A stretch of DNA of 45,101 nt, taken from the NCBI GenBank assembly GCA_030830865.1, contig JAURME010000072.1, forward strand, positions 1 through 45,101. Reading direction: 5' to 3'. The notes under the pieces are model-generated. The model was not told the DNA's origin. It saw only the letters and a list, made by a program, of their open reading frames with translations, and did no database searches. How positions within the stretch are numbered: position 1 is the stretch's first letter; each line of letters begins with the position of its first letter. The translations under genes were made by a program, and so were the position numbers. The DNA comes from Candidatus Nanopelagicales bacterium. Lineage in GTDB: Bacteria > Actinomycetota > Actinomycetes > S36-B12. Of the stretch, positions 27,158 to 36,492 are shown piece after piece.

Positions 27158-28623
27158 GCGGTGTCCCCCTGCCGGCCCGGACCCTCGAACCCCGGGAGAG
27201 CTGCAACGGCCTCGGCGAACATCCGTCCGCGCTCGGTGTAGTCGCGGAACATGTCCCAGGACGCACAGCCAGGCGCCAGGAGCACCGTGTCCCCCGGCAG
27301 CGCGAGCGCGCGCGCCGCAGACACCACGTCGACCATGGCTCCAGTGTCTGCGCTGGCCACCTCGATGACCGGTACATCAGGCGCGTGTCGCCGCAGGGCC
27401 CCTGCGATGACCTCACGGTCCACACCGAGCAGGACGACCCCGCGGAGCCGGTCGACGCTCGCTGCCACCAGGTCGTCGAACTCCTGGCCCTTGGCCATGC
27501 CGCCGGCGATCCACACGATGGGGTCGTAGGACGACAGGGAGGTCTGCGCGGCATGCGCGTTCGTCGCCTTGGAGTCGTCGACGAACGAGATGCCGTCGAC
27601 CGTGCCGACGTCGGCGATCCGATGGGCGGCCGGGACGAAGGCCCGAAGTCCGTCGCGCACCGCCGTCGGCGGGACGCCGAAGGCGCGGGCGAGAGCGGCG
27701 GCCGCAAGGGCGTTCGCCACGTTGTGGGGGGCGAACGGATGCACATCGCGCACCGAGCCGAGTTCCTGCGCGCGCTCGGTGCGATCATCGATGAACGCCC
27801 GGTCGACGAGCAGGTCCTCCACGACGCCCACCATGCTGACATCGGGCACTCCGAGGGTGAAGCCGATGGCGCGGCAGCCCTCGATGACGTCCGCCTCCTC
27901 GACCATCCGGAGGGTCCGCTCGTCTGAGACGTTGTAGACCGCCGCTTCCTGCGTGCGCTCGTAGACGCGGGCCTTCGCCGCAACATAGGCATCGAAGGAG
28001 CCGAAGTGATCGATGTGGTCGTCCGCCACGTTCAGGCAGACGGAGGCGACAGGACTCATCGTGTGCACGAAGGGCAGTTGCGGTGCGCCGACCTCGACGG
28101 CGATGACATCCATCTCGTCGTGCATGACGATGTCCACGAGGGACGTTCCGATGTTGCCTGCTGCACAGGTGCGGTAGCCCGCCGACCGCAGGATGGACTC
28201 CAGCATGAGTGTCGCGGTGGTCTTGCCGTTGGTGCCGGTCACGCACAGCCACGCCGCAGCCGTGTCCGGATCACGCAGCCGCCACGCCAACTCCAGCTCA
28301 CCCCAGACGGGGATGCCGGCCCCCAGCGCCTCGACGATCAGGGGACTGTGCGGCGGCAGACCCGGTGACACCACGAGGATGTCGGTTCCGTCCGGCACAC
28401 CGCCCGTGTGACCGAGTTCGACCCGCACCTCGAGGGCACGCAGGATCCCCGCCCGCTCCCGCTGACGTTCACCGTCACCGCCGTCGACCACGGTGACCCG
28501 GGCCCCGAGTTGCATCAGGGCGTCAGCACAGGCGTAGCCGGCCACGCCGATGCCCGCCACCGTCACCGACCACTGCGTCCAGTCCGAGTTCCGGTGCAGG
28601 CCCTCCACTCCCGGTCGGTTCAC
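27154..28623 (-). CDS. murD: UDP-N-acetylmuramoylalanine--D-glutamate ligase
   Basis: 489 aa Mur ligase that adds D-glutamate. The ATP loop is GTNGKTT (129-135). VADDHIDHFG, DDSKATNAHAA and the C-terminal LAPGCASWDMFRDYTERG are MurD marks. The segment usually read as E-x-S-S-F-Q-L is here EVGAPQL (177-183), so the Ser-Ser-Phe is replaced. GTG 28623 is chosen because it overlaps the mraY stop by 4 bp; it leaves a 20-residue N-terminal extension before the nucleotide fold. Confidence 0.96.
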   Translation of the reverse strand: MNRPGVEGLHRNSDWTQWSVTVAGIGVAGYACADALMQLGARVTVVDGGDGERQRERAGILRALEVRVELGHTGGVPDGTDILVVSPGLPPHSPLIVEALGAGIPVWGELELAWRLRDPDTAAAWLCVTGTNGKTTATLMLESILRSAGYRTCAAGNIGTSLVDIVMHDEMDVIAVEVGAPQLPFVHTMSPVASVCLNVADDHIDHFGSFDAYVAAKARVYERTQEAAVYNVSDERTLRMVEEADVIEGCRAIGFTLGVPDVSMVGVVEDLLVDRAFIDDRTERAQELGSVRDVHPFAPHNVANALAAAALARAFGVPPTAVRDGLRAFVPAAHRIADVGTVDGISFVDDSKATNAHAAQTSLSSYDPIVWIAGGMAKGQEFDDLVAASVDRLRGVVLLGVDREVIAGALRRHAPDVPVIEVASADTGAMVDVVSAARALALPGDTVLLAPGCASWDMFRDYTERGRMFAEAVAALPGFEGPGRQGDTA

Positions 28624-29687
28624 GAACGGACCCACTCCGCATAGAACAGAGCCAGTCCCGCGCCGATGAACAGGCCCTGGATGATCCAGAACCGGACGAC
28701 GATCTGGATCTCCGGCCATCCGAGCATCTCGAAGTGGTGGTGCAGTGGCGCCATCCGGAAGACGCGGCGCCCCGTCAGTTTGAACGATCCGACCTGCAGG
28801 ATCACGGACAGCGAGATGATGAGGAACAGGCCCGCGATGAAGGGCAGGAGCAGCTCGGTCCGAGTGAAGATCGCCAGGCCTGCGATACCGCCGCCGAGCG
28901 CGAGAGAACCGGTGTCGCCCATGAAGATCCGTGCGGGTGACGTGTTCCACCAGAGGAATCCGAACGTGGCGCCGGCACCGGCTGCGGCCACGATCGCCAG
29001 GTCAAGCGGGCTGGCCGTGGTGTAGCAGATCGAGGTCTGCTCGAAGAAGCAGCTCTGTCCGTACTGCCAGATGCTGATGAGGACGTAGGCGAGGAAGGAC
29101 GCGAACGCCGCACCCGTCGCCAGGCCATCGAGGCCGTCGGTGAGGTTCACCCCATTGGTCGTCGCTGTGATGAGGAACCAGATCCACAGGACGAACAGGG
29201 CCATCGGGAGCACCAGCGGCGTGTCCCGCAGGAACGACACCGCCATGCTCGCAGGAGTCTCACCCTGCTCGTTCGGGAAGTTGACGGACAGCACGGCGAA
29301 GGACAGCGCCACCGCGGCCTGGCCGATGAGCTTGGTCCGGGCTCGCAGGCCCGTACTGCGCTGCTTGAAGATCTTCAGGTAGTCGTCGGCCACGCCAACG
29401 AGTCCGAGGCCCACCATTAGGTACAGGATCAGCAGGCCGGACGGGGTGGGTGGGCGCCACGTGATGAGGTGGGTGATCAGGTAGCCGGCGAGGACACCGA
29501 CGATGATCGCAACGCCACCCATCGACGGTGTGCCGCGCTTGGCCTCGTGGTCGGGATAGGCCTCGTCGTCCGTCGAGACACGGATGGCCTGGGCGTACCC
29601 ATGACGGGCGAGCAGGGCGATGAGCAGGGGCGTGCCGACAAGCGCGACGATTGCGGCGATACCGAGGGAGATGACGACGAGCCTCAT
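28620..29687 (-). CDS. mraY: Phospho-N-acetylmuramoyl-pentapeptide transferase
   Basis: 355 aa with about ten membrane spans. It makes lipid I from UDP-MurNAc-pentapeptide and undecaprenyl phosphate. The catalytic aspartates are seen as D101-D102 (VADDYLKIFKQRS), NLTDGLDGLATG (181-192) and FMGDTGSLALGG (255-266), and the APLHHHFE loop is present. GGAGGG precedes the ATG, which overlaps the murF stop by 4 bp. Confidence 0.98.
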   Translation of the reverse strand: MRLVVISLGIAAIVALVGTPLLIALLARHGYAQAIRVSTDDEAYPDHEAKRGTPSMGGVAIIVGVLAGYLITHLITWRPPTPSGLLILYLMVGLGLVGVADDYLKIFKQRSTGLRARTKLIGQAAVALSFAVLSVNFPNEQGETPASMAVSFLRDTPLVLPMALFVLWIWFLITATTNGVNLTDGLDGLATGAAFASFLAYVLISIWQYGQSCFFEQTSICYTTASPLDLAIVAAAGAGATFGFLWWNTSPARIFMGDTGSLALGGGIAGLAIFTRTELLLPFIAGLFLIISLSVILQVGSFKLTGRRVFRMAPLHHHFEMLGWPEIQIVVRFWIIQGLFIGAGLALFYAEWVRS

Positions 29688-31096
29688 ATCTCGCCCTCCC
29701 CCAGTAGTGCGTCGGCGATGCGTTCCAGGCCGATCGCACGCGATGCCTTGACGAGCACGACGTCACCCGGTCGGACCTGCTGCCTCATGAGGTCGATCGC
29801 CTCATCGACATCGGCGACGTGGATGGACTCCTCACCCCAGGCGCCCTCGTTGCTGGCCCCGAGGTGCATCACCCTGGTGCCCTGTCCAACGCAGACCAGT
29901 CGCGAGATGTCGAGCCGGACCGCGAGGCGGCCGATGGCGTCGTGCTCCTCGACACTGGCGTCGCCCAGTTCACGCATCTCCCCGAGCACCGCCCACGTCC
30001 GACGCCCCGCGGCCATCGCGGCGAGGGACTTCAGCGCAGCGCGCACTGACTCGGGATTGGCGTTGTAGGCATCGTTGACCACGACGACCCCGGCCGGTGA
30101 CTCCCGGATCTCCATGCGCCACGGGCTGTCACTGTCGGCCGATCGCAGAGCATCGGCGATGACCTCGATGCTCAGGCCGCACGCGCGCCCGACGGCGGCG
30201 GCGGCCAGCGCATTGGACACGAAGTGCTCACCGCTGAGGCGCAGCGTCACCGGCGCGGACTCCTGCACCTCCTCGTCAGTCAGCGTGAACGAGGGCCTGG
30301 CGCGATCGTCGACACGGACGTCGGTGGCGCGGATGCGCGCGATGGACATCTCGCCGAACAGGATGACGGCCGCGGGCGTCACGTCGCGCATGGCAGTCAC
30401 CAGCGGGTCATCGGCGTTCAGGATCGCGATCCCTTCGGCGTTCAGGGCACGGACGAGCTCGGACTTCGCCCGGGCTATGCCCTCGCGCGATCCCACCACT
30501 CCCAGGTGCGCGGACCCGACGTTCAGGACGACGCCCACATCGGGGCGGGCGAGGCCGGCCAGGTAGGCGATGTGGCCCTCCCCCCGCATACCCATCTCGA
30601 GCACGAGGAAACGCGACTCCGCATCGGCGCGCAGGATCGTCAGCGGAAGCCCGACCTCGGTGTTGTACGAGCCACGGGCGCTGACGGTGGGGCCCTGGGC
30701 TCCGAGAACCCGGGCGATGAGGTCCTTGGTGCTGGTCTTGCCGCTGGAGCCGGTGACTCCGATGACCGTGCAGGTCAGGCGCTCCTGCCGGTACCAGGAG
30801 GCCAGACGGCCGAGAGCGATGACGGGATCATCCACCACGACGCAGGGCAGGTCCACGCCGTCAGTGGTCGACAGCGGTCGAGCGGAAAGGACCAGCGCTG
30901 CGCCGTCCGCCACGGCCTGTGCCGCATGGTCATGCCCGTCAGACCGCTCACCGCGGATCGCGACGAAGAGGGCGCCGGGCGTCACCTCACGCGAGTCGGC
31001 GACGACGATCACGATGGAGTGGGCGTCCGCGGCCACAGGTCCGCACAGGGAGCCGCCGATGGCATCGGCGATCTCCCGAGGTGTCAGGGGGATCAC
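29684..31096 (-). CDS. murF: UDP-MurNAc-tripeptide--D-alanyl-D-alanine ligase
   Basis: 470 aa Mur ligase that completes the pentapeptide with D-Ala-D-Ala. The ATP loop is GSSGKTSTKD (116-125); NTEVGLPLTIL, NVGSAHLG and NDAYNANPESVRAAL are MurF-specific. The start is GTG 31096, overlapping the murE stop by 4 bp (GTGA). Confidence 0.97.
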   Translation of the reverse strand: MIPLTPREIADAIGGSLCGPVAADAHSIVIVVADSREVTPGALFVAIRGERSDGHDHAAQAVADGAALVLSARPLSTTDGVDLPCVVVDDPVIALGRLASWYRQERLTCTVIGVTGSSGKTSTKDLIARVLGAQGPTVSARGSYNTEVGLPLTILRADAESRFLVLEMGMRGEGHIAYLAGLARPDVGVVLNVGSAHLGVVGSREGIARAKSELVRALNAEGIAILNADDPLVTAMRDVTPAAVILFGEMSIARIRATDVRVDDRARPSFTLTDEEVQESAPVTLRLSGEHFVSNALAAAAVGRACGLSIEVIADALRSADSDSPWRMEIRESPAGVVVVNDAYNANPESVRAALKSLAAMAAGRRTWAVLGEMRELGDASVEEHDAIGRLAVRLDISRLVCVGQGTRVMHLGASNEGAWGEESIHVADVDEAIDLMRQQVRPGDVVLVKASRAIGLERIADALLGEGEI

Positions 31097-32643
31097 TCGA
31101 CGGTTCCGATCCGGCGAGCGTCATCCAGTGCATCGGCGAGGACCACGGCATCGTCGAACGGGGTGACCACGCCGGCGACCTCCTGACCCTGCTCGTGCCC
31201 CTTGCCGAGCACCACGATGATGTCACCGGGCTCGGCGACATCCACCGCAACGCTAATGGCTGCCGCCCGGTTTCCGATGTCATGCAGGCCGGTGTCCCCT
31301 CCCCGGGCAGCGCGGGCACCTGCCATGACCGATGCGCGGATGGCAGCCGGATCCTCGGAGCGAGGGTTGTCATCCGTCACGATGACGACCTCGGCGCCCT
31401 GCGCCGCCGCAGCGCCCATCAGTGGTCGCTTCTGCGCGTCCCGGTCGCCACCGGCCCCCAGGACCGCGATGATCCGCGCGGGCGCGGAGCCGCGAAGCGC
31501 GTCGAGCGCCCGCCCGATCGCGTCCGGTGTGTGCGCGTAGTCCACGATGCCGATGATGTCCGGGCCCCCCGCGTCATCGACTCGACGGCCAACGGTCTGC
31601 ATTCGCCCCGGCACCTGCACCGACCCGAGCCCACGAGCAGCCGCCGCGGACTCGACGCCGCAGCTCCGCAGAACCGCAAACGCGCAGAGTGCGTTCGCGA
31701 CGTTGTAGTCACCGGGGAGGGGCACGTGAACGATGGTCTCCTCCTGCTGCGGGCCGGCCACGCGCATGGCGCTGCCACCTGGGACGGATCGGATGTCGCG
31801 GGCGCGCCAGTCCGCCTTCGGATCGTGCACCGACCAGGTGTACACCGGGATGGTCGCCTCCCGAGAAAGGCGTCGGCCGTATTCGTCGTCGACTCCCACG
31901 ACACCGATCGCGGCGTGCTGCGGCGTGAAGAGGCGGGCCTTCGCCCGGTAATAGGTCTCCATGTCGCCGTGATAGTCCAGATGGTCCTGGGAGAGCTGCG
32001 TGAACGCGGCGACGTCATATCGGAAGCCGTCGACCCGATGCTCCTCCAGAGCGATGGAGCTCACCTCCATCACGGCGAACTGGACTCGCTCGTCACGCAT
32101 CACGGCGAGAATCGCTTGGAGGTCCGTTGCCTCCGGTGTCGTCCTGACTCCGGAGAGATCGCGCCCCGCGATGTGCACCCCCACCGTGCCGATGGCTCCC
32201 GTCCTCAGCCCGGCCGCCTGGAATCCCGACTCGACCATGGCCGTGATCGTCGTCTTGCCGTTCGTCCCGGTGATGCCGACGACCTGCAGGTCGCGTGCGG
32301 GCCAGCCGTGGACTGCTGCCGCAACAGGGCCGGCGATGACCCGCGGCTCGGGGACGACGAGCACCGGCACCTCAAGCGCGGCACACAGGCGACCGCCCTC
32401 CTCGTCGGTGACCACGGCGACCGCTCCCTGCCGCACTGCCTCGATGGCGTGCAGAGCGCCATGCGTCACCCGACCGGGCAGGGCGAGGTAGAGGTCACCC
32501 GGGCGGACATCGCGGGAGTCGAGGGTCGCACCGGAGACCCTGAGGTCAGCAACCGCAGAGGATGCGGGCCGCAGTTCGGGGACGGCGGCGCACACGGAGG
32601 CGAGGGCCACCGGACGGGGTTCAGGCCTCAGCGAGTCGCCCAT
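31093..32643 (-). CDS. murE: UDP-MurNAc-tripeptide synthetase, meso-diaminopimelate type
   Basis: 516 aa Mur ligase that adds the third residue of the stem peptide. The amino-acid selector is D425-N426-P427-R428 (DDNPRSEDP), the meso-DAP motif. The ATP loop is GTNGKTT (126-132), and the carbamylated lysine is probably K235 (YRAKARLF). The usual EVSSHAL is EVSSIAL (193-199), with Ile for His. The ATG is 6 nt after the ftsI stop. Confidence 0.97.
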   Translation of the reverse strand: MGDSLRPEPRPVALASVCAAVPELRPASSAVADLRVSGATLDSRDVRPGDLYLALPGRVTHGALHAIEAVRQGAVAVVTDEEGGRLCAALEVPVLVVPEPRVIAGPVAAAVHGWPARDLQVVGITGTNGKTTITAMVESGFQAAGLRTGAIGTVGVHIAGRDLSGVRTTPEATDLQAILAVMRDERVQFAVMEVSSIALEEHRVDGFRYDVAAFTQLSQDHLDYHGDMETYYRAKARLFTPQHAAIGVVGVDDEYGRRLSREATIPVYTWSVHDPKADWRARDIRSVPGGSAMRVAGPQQEETIVHVPLPGDYNVANALCAFAVLRSCGVESAAAARGLGSVQVPGRMQTVGRRVDDAGGPDIIGIVDYAHTPDAIGRALDALRGSAPARIIAVLGAGGDRDAQKRPLMGAAAAQGAEVVIVTDDNPRSEDPAAIRASVMAGARAARGGDTGLHDIGNRAAAISVAVDVAEPGDIIVVLGKGHEQGQEVAGVVTPFDDAVVLADALDDARRIGTVE

Positions 32644-32649
32644 CGTGGA

Positions 32650-34467
32650 TCACCCGCCGAGGGGAAGCCGGGAGAATCTGGCGCCGGTCGGCGGGATCTG
32701 GCGAGCCTGAAGGGCGTACGTCATGACCCGCTTGAACACCGGGCCACCGAGCTGGCCGCCGTAGCGACCGACCCGCGGGTTGTTGAGGAACACTGCCACG
32801 ACGAGTTCGGGAGCATCCACGGGAGCCATGCCGATGAAGGAGGCGATGACACCGCGGTAGCAGCCGCAGTCGGCGTTGAAGGCCTGAGCGGTGCCGGTCT
32901 TGCCGCCCACGCGGTACCCCGGGATCGCCGCGTTCGGGGCGGTGCCACCGGGACCGACCACGGCCTCAAGCATGGCCCGGACCTGACTCGCGGTCTCCGG
33001 TGAGACGACGCGGGTCGGGTCCTCCACCTCGGGGGTCGAGGCAGTGCCGTCAGCGGCGATGAGCTCGTCGACGAGGCGAGGCTGCAGGCGCACGCCATCA
33101 TTGGCGATGGTGGCGAACACGCTGGCCGCCTGGACGGCATTGACGCTGAAGCCCTGGCCGAAGGCGATCGTCGGCATCGACGTGGGTGACCAGTCGTCGT
33201 AGGCAGGCACGTATCCACTGGCCTCACCCGGGAAGCCCAGACCGGCCTTCTGCCCGATGCCGAACTTCTTGAGGTACTTGGAGAGCTTGCGGCCGCCGAT
33301 CCGCTCAGCGGCCAGGATCGTGCCGATGTTGCTGGACTTCGCCATGACCCCGGAGAGGGTCAGATTGAGCGTGCCGTGGGGGGTGTGGTCGTTGAAGTCC
33401 TCACCGCCGCGCATGAGGACCGGCGGGATCTTGAACCACGAGTAGGGCGTGGCCTTGCCCTCGTTGACGACGGCGGCCAGGGTCATGAGCTTCGCCGTCG
33501 AACCGGGCTCGAAGACCTCGGTGAGGGCTCGATTCCCGAGGTCCCTGCTGTCGGCCGATCCCGGGTCGTTGGGATCGAAGGTCGGCGCAGTGGCAAGAGC
33601 GAGGATGTCCCCGGTCTGCGGGTCCATGACGACGACGGTACCGCTGTCGGCGCGTGAACTGCTGACCTGCTGCGCGATCGTCTCCTGTGCGATGAACTGG
33701 ATGTCCCGATCGATCGTGAGCCTGATCGTGGTGCCGGGCTGAGCTTCGGTGCGTGACTGCGCCCCCGTCGGAATGGCGCCCCCGCTCGGGCCCCGCTCGT
33801 AGCGCATCTCTCCCGGAGTGCCGGTCAGGGTGTCCTCATAGGCGTACTCCAGGCCACCGAGACCGGTGCCCTCGGCCCCCACGAATCCCACGATGTTCGC
33901 GGCGAGGTCTCCCGCCGGGTAGATGCGTCGAGAAGTCTCCTCACTGAAGATTCCCGGTAGGCGCAGGTCGGAGATGCGGCCCCAGGTCTCAGGAGTCAGC
34001 TCCTTCGCGAGGTAGACAAAGCGCCGGTCCCCCGTCAGTCGCGCGGCGAGGACATCGGCATCGACCTCGAGGATGGTGGCGAGCTGCTCAGCCTCACCGG
34101 AAGGATCGGTCACCATCGTCTGGTCCGCCGTCAGGTTCCGCGCCTCCACGGTCACGGCCAGGGGTTCGCCCGCATTGTCGAGGATCGCTCCGCGCTGTGC
34201 CGGAAGCTCCAGGACACGCATGCGCTGGCCGAGGGCCTCCGATGCGAGGGTCTCCCCCTTCACCGCCTGCAGTTCGACCAGCCGACCGGCGAAGACGGTC
34301 AAGACCAGGCCCGTCACGACGAGCAGGATCGTTCCCCGCTTGCGGGGATCGGCCATGCGCAGGCCTCGCACCGGCACACGCCGACCGTAGCCGCCACCGC
34401 CTCCTGAGGGTGGTCGCGGCGACGGGCGGCGTGGCGCGGAGGACGATCTGGTCGCGGTGGGGCTCAC
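32650..34467 (-). CDS. ftsI: Septal class-B penicillin-binding protein FtsI
   Basis: 605 aa transpeptidase that cross-links septal peptidoglycan with FtsW. A Pro/Gly-rich cytoplasmic tail (to about 44) is followed by a membrane span (46-62), the PBP dimerisation domain and the transpeptidase domain. Active-site motifs are S323-T-A-K326, S378-S-N and K523-T-G. A CGC pair (C534, C536) sits just after KTG in an extracytoplasmic loop. The start is GTG 34467, overlapping the ftsL-like stop by 4 bp. Confidence 0.97.
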   Translation of the reverse strand: MSPTATRSSSAPRRPSPRPPSGGGGGYGRRVPVRGLRMADPRKRGTILLVVTGLVLTVFAGRLVELQAVKGETLASEALGQRMRVLELPAQRGAILDNAGEPLAVTVEARNLTADQTMVTDPSGEAEQLATILEVDADVLAARLTGDRRFVYLAKELTPETWGRISDLRLPGIFSEETSRRIYPAGDLAANIVGFVGAEGTGLGGLEYAYEDTLTGTPGEMRYERGPSGGAIPTGAQSRTEAQPGTTIRLTIDRDIQFIAQETIAQQVSSSRADSGTVVVMDPQTGDILALATAPTFDPNDPGSADSRDLGNRALTEVFEPGSTAKLMTLAAVVNEGKATPYSWFKIPPVLMRGGEDFNDHTPHGTLNLTLSGVMAKSSNIGTILAAERIGGRKLSKYLKKFGIGQKAGLGFPGEASGYVPAYDDWSPTSMPTIAFGQGFSVNAVQAASVFATIANDGVRLQPRLVDELIAADGTASTPEVEDPTRVVSPETASQVRAMLEAVVGPGGTAPNAAIPGYRVGGKTGTAQAFNADCGCYRGVIASFIGMAPVDAPELVVAVFLNNPRVGRYGGQLGGPVFKRVMTYALQARQIPPTGARFSRLPLGG

Positions 34468-35210
34468 GGCACCGGGACCGCCACGAGGCCGGCGTCGGTG
34501 CTGCCGAGGTCCTTGGTCACGTCGATGACGGTGGCGTCCTCCCAGAGGTTGTTCTCCGCGTTGGGGTTCTTCGCCTTCTTCGCGGCCGCGGCCTGCTCCT
34601 GGTTGCGGGCCGCCTGCGCAGCAGCGGCATCGACGGCGGCAGGATCCTGCTCGGCTGCGGGGCCGACCGGGAGCCCCGCGAGGCCGTTGTCGACGGCCTC
34701 GGCGGCGGTGGCGTCCGCCGGGGTAAGCAGGCGCGGCATCGCCGTGCGGGTGCCCGGTGCTGCCTTGGGCTTGCCGAGCACCTTGCCCGTCGTGACATCC
34801 AGGAAGACCGGGTTCTCGCTCGGAACCATCCCCATGGCCCGAGCCTGACGCTCCAGAGACTCCGGCGCGGCCACAGCGGCCACGGCTTCCGTCAACGCCT
34901 CCTCCTGCTGGAGCAGCGCCGACTGCTCGGACTTCAGCTCACCGATGGTGAAGGCTCCTTGGGCGAGGGACGTGTTGATGAGCAGGATCGACAGCATGCC
35001 GATGCCGAGGACCGAGGTGACGACCAGGGCGAAGACGCCGCGACTGGCCCGCTCCGGGCGCAGCGGGGACACCATCCGCAGGTGCGGCCGAGCCGAACGA
35101 TGTGCGCGCGCGCCCCGAGTGACGTACTCCGTCCCGGCCGGATTCCCGATGGCTTCGGGTGCCTCGGCGGGCATTTCCGGCTCCTCGTGCCGACGTGCTG
35201 CTGCGCTCAT
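34464..35210 (-). CDS. ftsL: FtsL-like bitopic division protein with a long C-terminal tail
   Basis: 248 aa. A cytoplasmic tail (1-57) is followed by one membrane span (about 58-80) and a coiled coil (about 88-125: [19 protein letters not shown], then [17 protein letters not shown]). This is the FtsL/DivIC pattern, and the position between rsmH and ftsI supports it. About 100 extra Ala/Gln-rich residues (150-248) follow, making it longer than a typical FtsL. It should bridge FtsQ with FtsWI. Confidence 0.85.
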   Translation of the reverse strand: MSAAARRHEEPEMPAEAPEAIGNPAGTEYVTRGARAHRSARPHLRMVSPLRPERASRGVFALVVTSVLGIGMLSILLINTSLAQGAFTIGELKSEQSALLQQEEALTEAVAAVAAPESLERQARAMGMVPSENPVFLDVTTGKVLGKPKAAPGTRTAMPRLLTPADATAAEAVDNGLAGLPVGPAAEQDPAAVDAAAAQAARNQEQAAAAKKAKNPNAENNLWEDATVIDVTKDLGSTDAGLVAVPVP

Positions 35211-36160
35211 GCCGCCTCCGCCAGTTTCTCCGCGGCGCGCACACGTACCGAGGCTGATCGCGGGTTCGCGGCGATCTCCTGGGCATCAGCGGTCTCGGCG
35301 CCCCGGGTCAGCAGGCGAAGCCACGGCTCGCGGTCGGCCGGGACGACGGGCAGGTCGGCCGGGACATCCGGACGTGCGCCCGCGGCGAGGACTCGCTTGA
35401 CGATGCGGTCCTCGAGGGACTGGTACGACATGACGACGAGGCGACCGTGCACGGCCAGAGCGGACAGAGCCAGGGGAATGGCCCGCTCAAGGACCTCGAG
35501 CTCACCGTTGACCTCGATGCGGAGGGCCTGAAAGGTGCGCTTCGCAGGATTGCCCCCGGTGCGGCGGGCGGCAGCAGGGATGGCGGCGCGAATGAGGTCG
35601 ACCAGCCGAGCGGAGTCCGTGAACGGCTCCTGCGCCCGCTCCGCGACGATGCGCGCGGCGATCCGGCTGGCGAACTTCTCCTCGCCGTACTGGCGCAGGA
35701 TTCGGGTGAGATCGGCTGCCGTGTAGGTGTTGAGGATGTCGGCGGCCGTCCGGGTATCGGTGGGGTCCATCCGCATGTCCAGCGGCGCGTCCTGCGCGTA
35801 GGCGAATCCGCGATCTGCCTCGTCGAGCTGCATGGACGAGACACCGAGGTCGAACAGGATGCCCTGGACGCTGGCGAGCCCGAGGTCGGCGAGCACGGAT
35901 GGCAGTTCGTCGTAGACCGCATGCACCAGGGTGACCCGGCCCCCGAAGGAGGCCAGACGCTCACCCGACAGCCGGAGCGCCTCGGGATCACGATCAAGTC
36001 CGACGAGTTGAATGTCGGGGAAACGCAGGAGCGCCTCCTCCGCATGGCCGCCGAGACCCAGCGTCGCGTCGACGAGCACAGCGCCCGGCTCGTCGAGGGC
36101 CGGGGCCAGGAGGGTGAGCACACGGTCCCTCATCACCGGGACATGTCGGGGAGCGCTCAT
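35207..36160 (-). CDS. rsmH: 16S rRNA (cytosine-1402 N4) methyltransferase
   Basis: 317 aa. It methylates C1402 of 16S rRNA with S-adenosylmethionine. Seen: [10 protein letters not shown] (6-15), the SAM loop [51 protein letters not shown], and [13 protein letters not shown]. The ATG overlaps the stop of the 45-codon membrane ORF by 4 bp. Confidence 0.98.
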   Translation of the reverse strand: MSAPRHVPVMRDRVLTLLAPALDEPGAVLVDATLGLGGHAEEALLRFPDIQLVGLDRDPEALRLSGERLASFGGRVTLVHAVYDELPSVLADLGLASVQGILFDLGVSSMQLDEADRGFAYAQDAPLDMRMDPTDTRTAADILNTYTAADLTRILRQYGEEKFASRIAARIVAERAQEPFTDSARLVDLIRAAIPAAARRTGGNPAKRTFQALRIEVNGELEVLERAIPLALSALAVHGRLVVMSYQSLEDRIVKRVLAAGARPDVPADLPVVPADREPWLRLLTRGAETADAQEIAANPRSASVRVRAAEKLAEAA

Positions 36161-36294
36161 GAGCCGGCCCAGGTGTCGACGAGCGTCGCGACGAGGACGA
36201 GGACCCCACCGGTGAGAAGCATGGCCAGACCGAGCGCACCGGAGGAGCGCAGCGTCGAGCGCCAGGGCTCTCCGAAGTGGGTCAGGCTGCTCAT
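36157..36294 (-). CDS. Small single-span membrane protein between mraZ and rsmH
   Basis: 45 aa, starting [19 protein letters not shown], with one hydrophobic span at about 19-40 and an ending DTWAGS. An amphipathic, basic N-terminal part precedes the span, so the N-terminus is probably inside. The ATG has a strong AGGGGGAG ribosome site two bases upstream of the spacer, and its TGA overlaps the rsmH ATG by 4 bp, so it is almost certainly translated. I do not recognise a family. Its position suggests a divisome or wall-synthesis accessory; that is inference. Confidence 0.7.
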   Translation of the reverse strand: MSSLTHFGEPWRSTLRSSGALGLAMLLTGGVLVLVATLVDTWAGS

Positions 36295-36389
36295 GTCTCC
36301 CCCTGAGCGGTTCGCGGTCGGGATGCTGGCGGACGGTGGTCGGGCGGTTGTCGGTGGTTCTCGTGGTCGCGGTGGGGCGTTGGCGTCAT
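36291..36389 (-). CDS. Possible 32-codon His/Pro/Arg-rich ORF
   Basis: It starts [11 protein letters not shown] and contains five His and seven Pro. Its TGA overlaps the ATG of the 45-codon membrane ORF by 4 bp. The ribosome site is poor (GGGGA about 11 nt away), and the composition could be noise in GC-rich spacer DNA. Listed because the coupling repeats the pattern of the cluster. Confidence 0.2.
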   Translation of the reverse strand: MTPTPHRDHENHRQPPDHRPPASRPRTAQGET

Positions 36390-36404
36390 GTCGGTCAGGT
36401 CCCC

Positions 36405-36424
36405 GCCCGCTGTTTCCAGCGGAC
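36405..36424 (-). other. RNA hairpin with GAAA tetraloop in the mraZ-rsmH spacer
   Basis: In the minus-strand RNA an 8-bp stem (GUCCGCUG paired with CAGCGGGC, one G-U) closes a GAAA loop. No U-run follows. It lies about 70 nt after the mraZ stop. It could be a processing or stability element, or a weak attenuator between mraZ and the rest of the cluster. Confidence 0.45.
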
Positions 36425-36492
36425 CCTGGCGCGGGGGAAGTCGCGTCAGGACGGGCGAGGAGCGGGAGGAGACCTCACCGCATGAACGGCCA

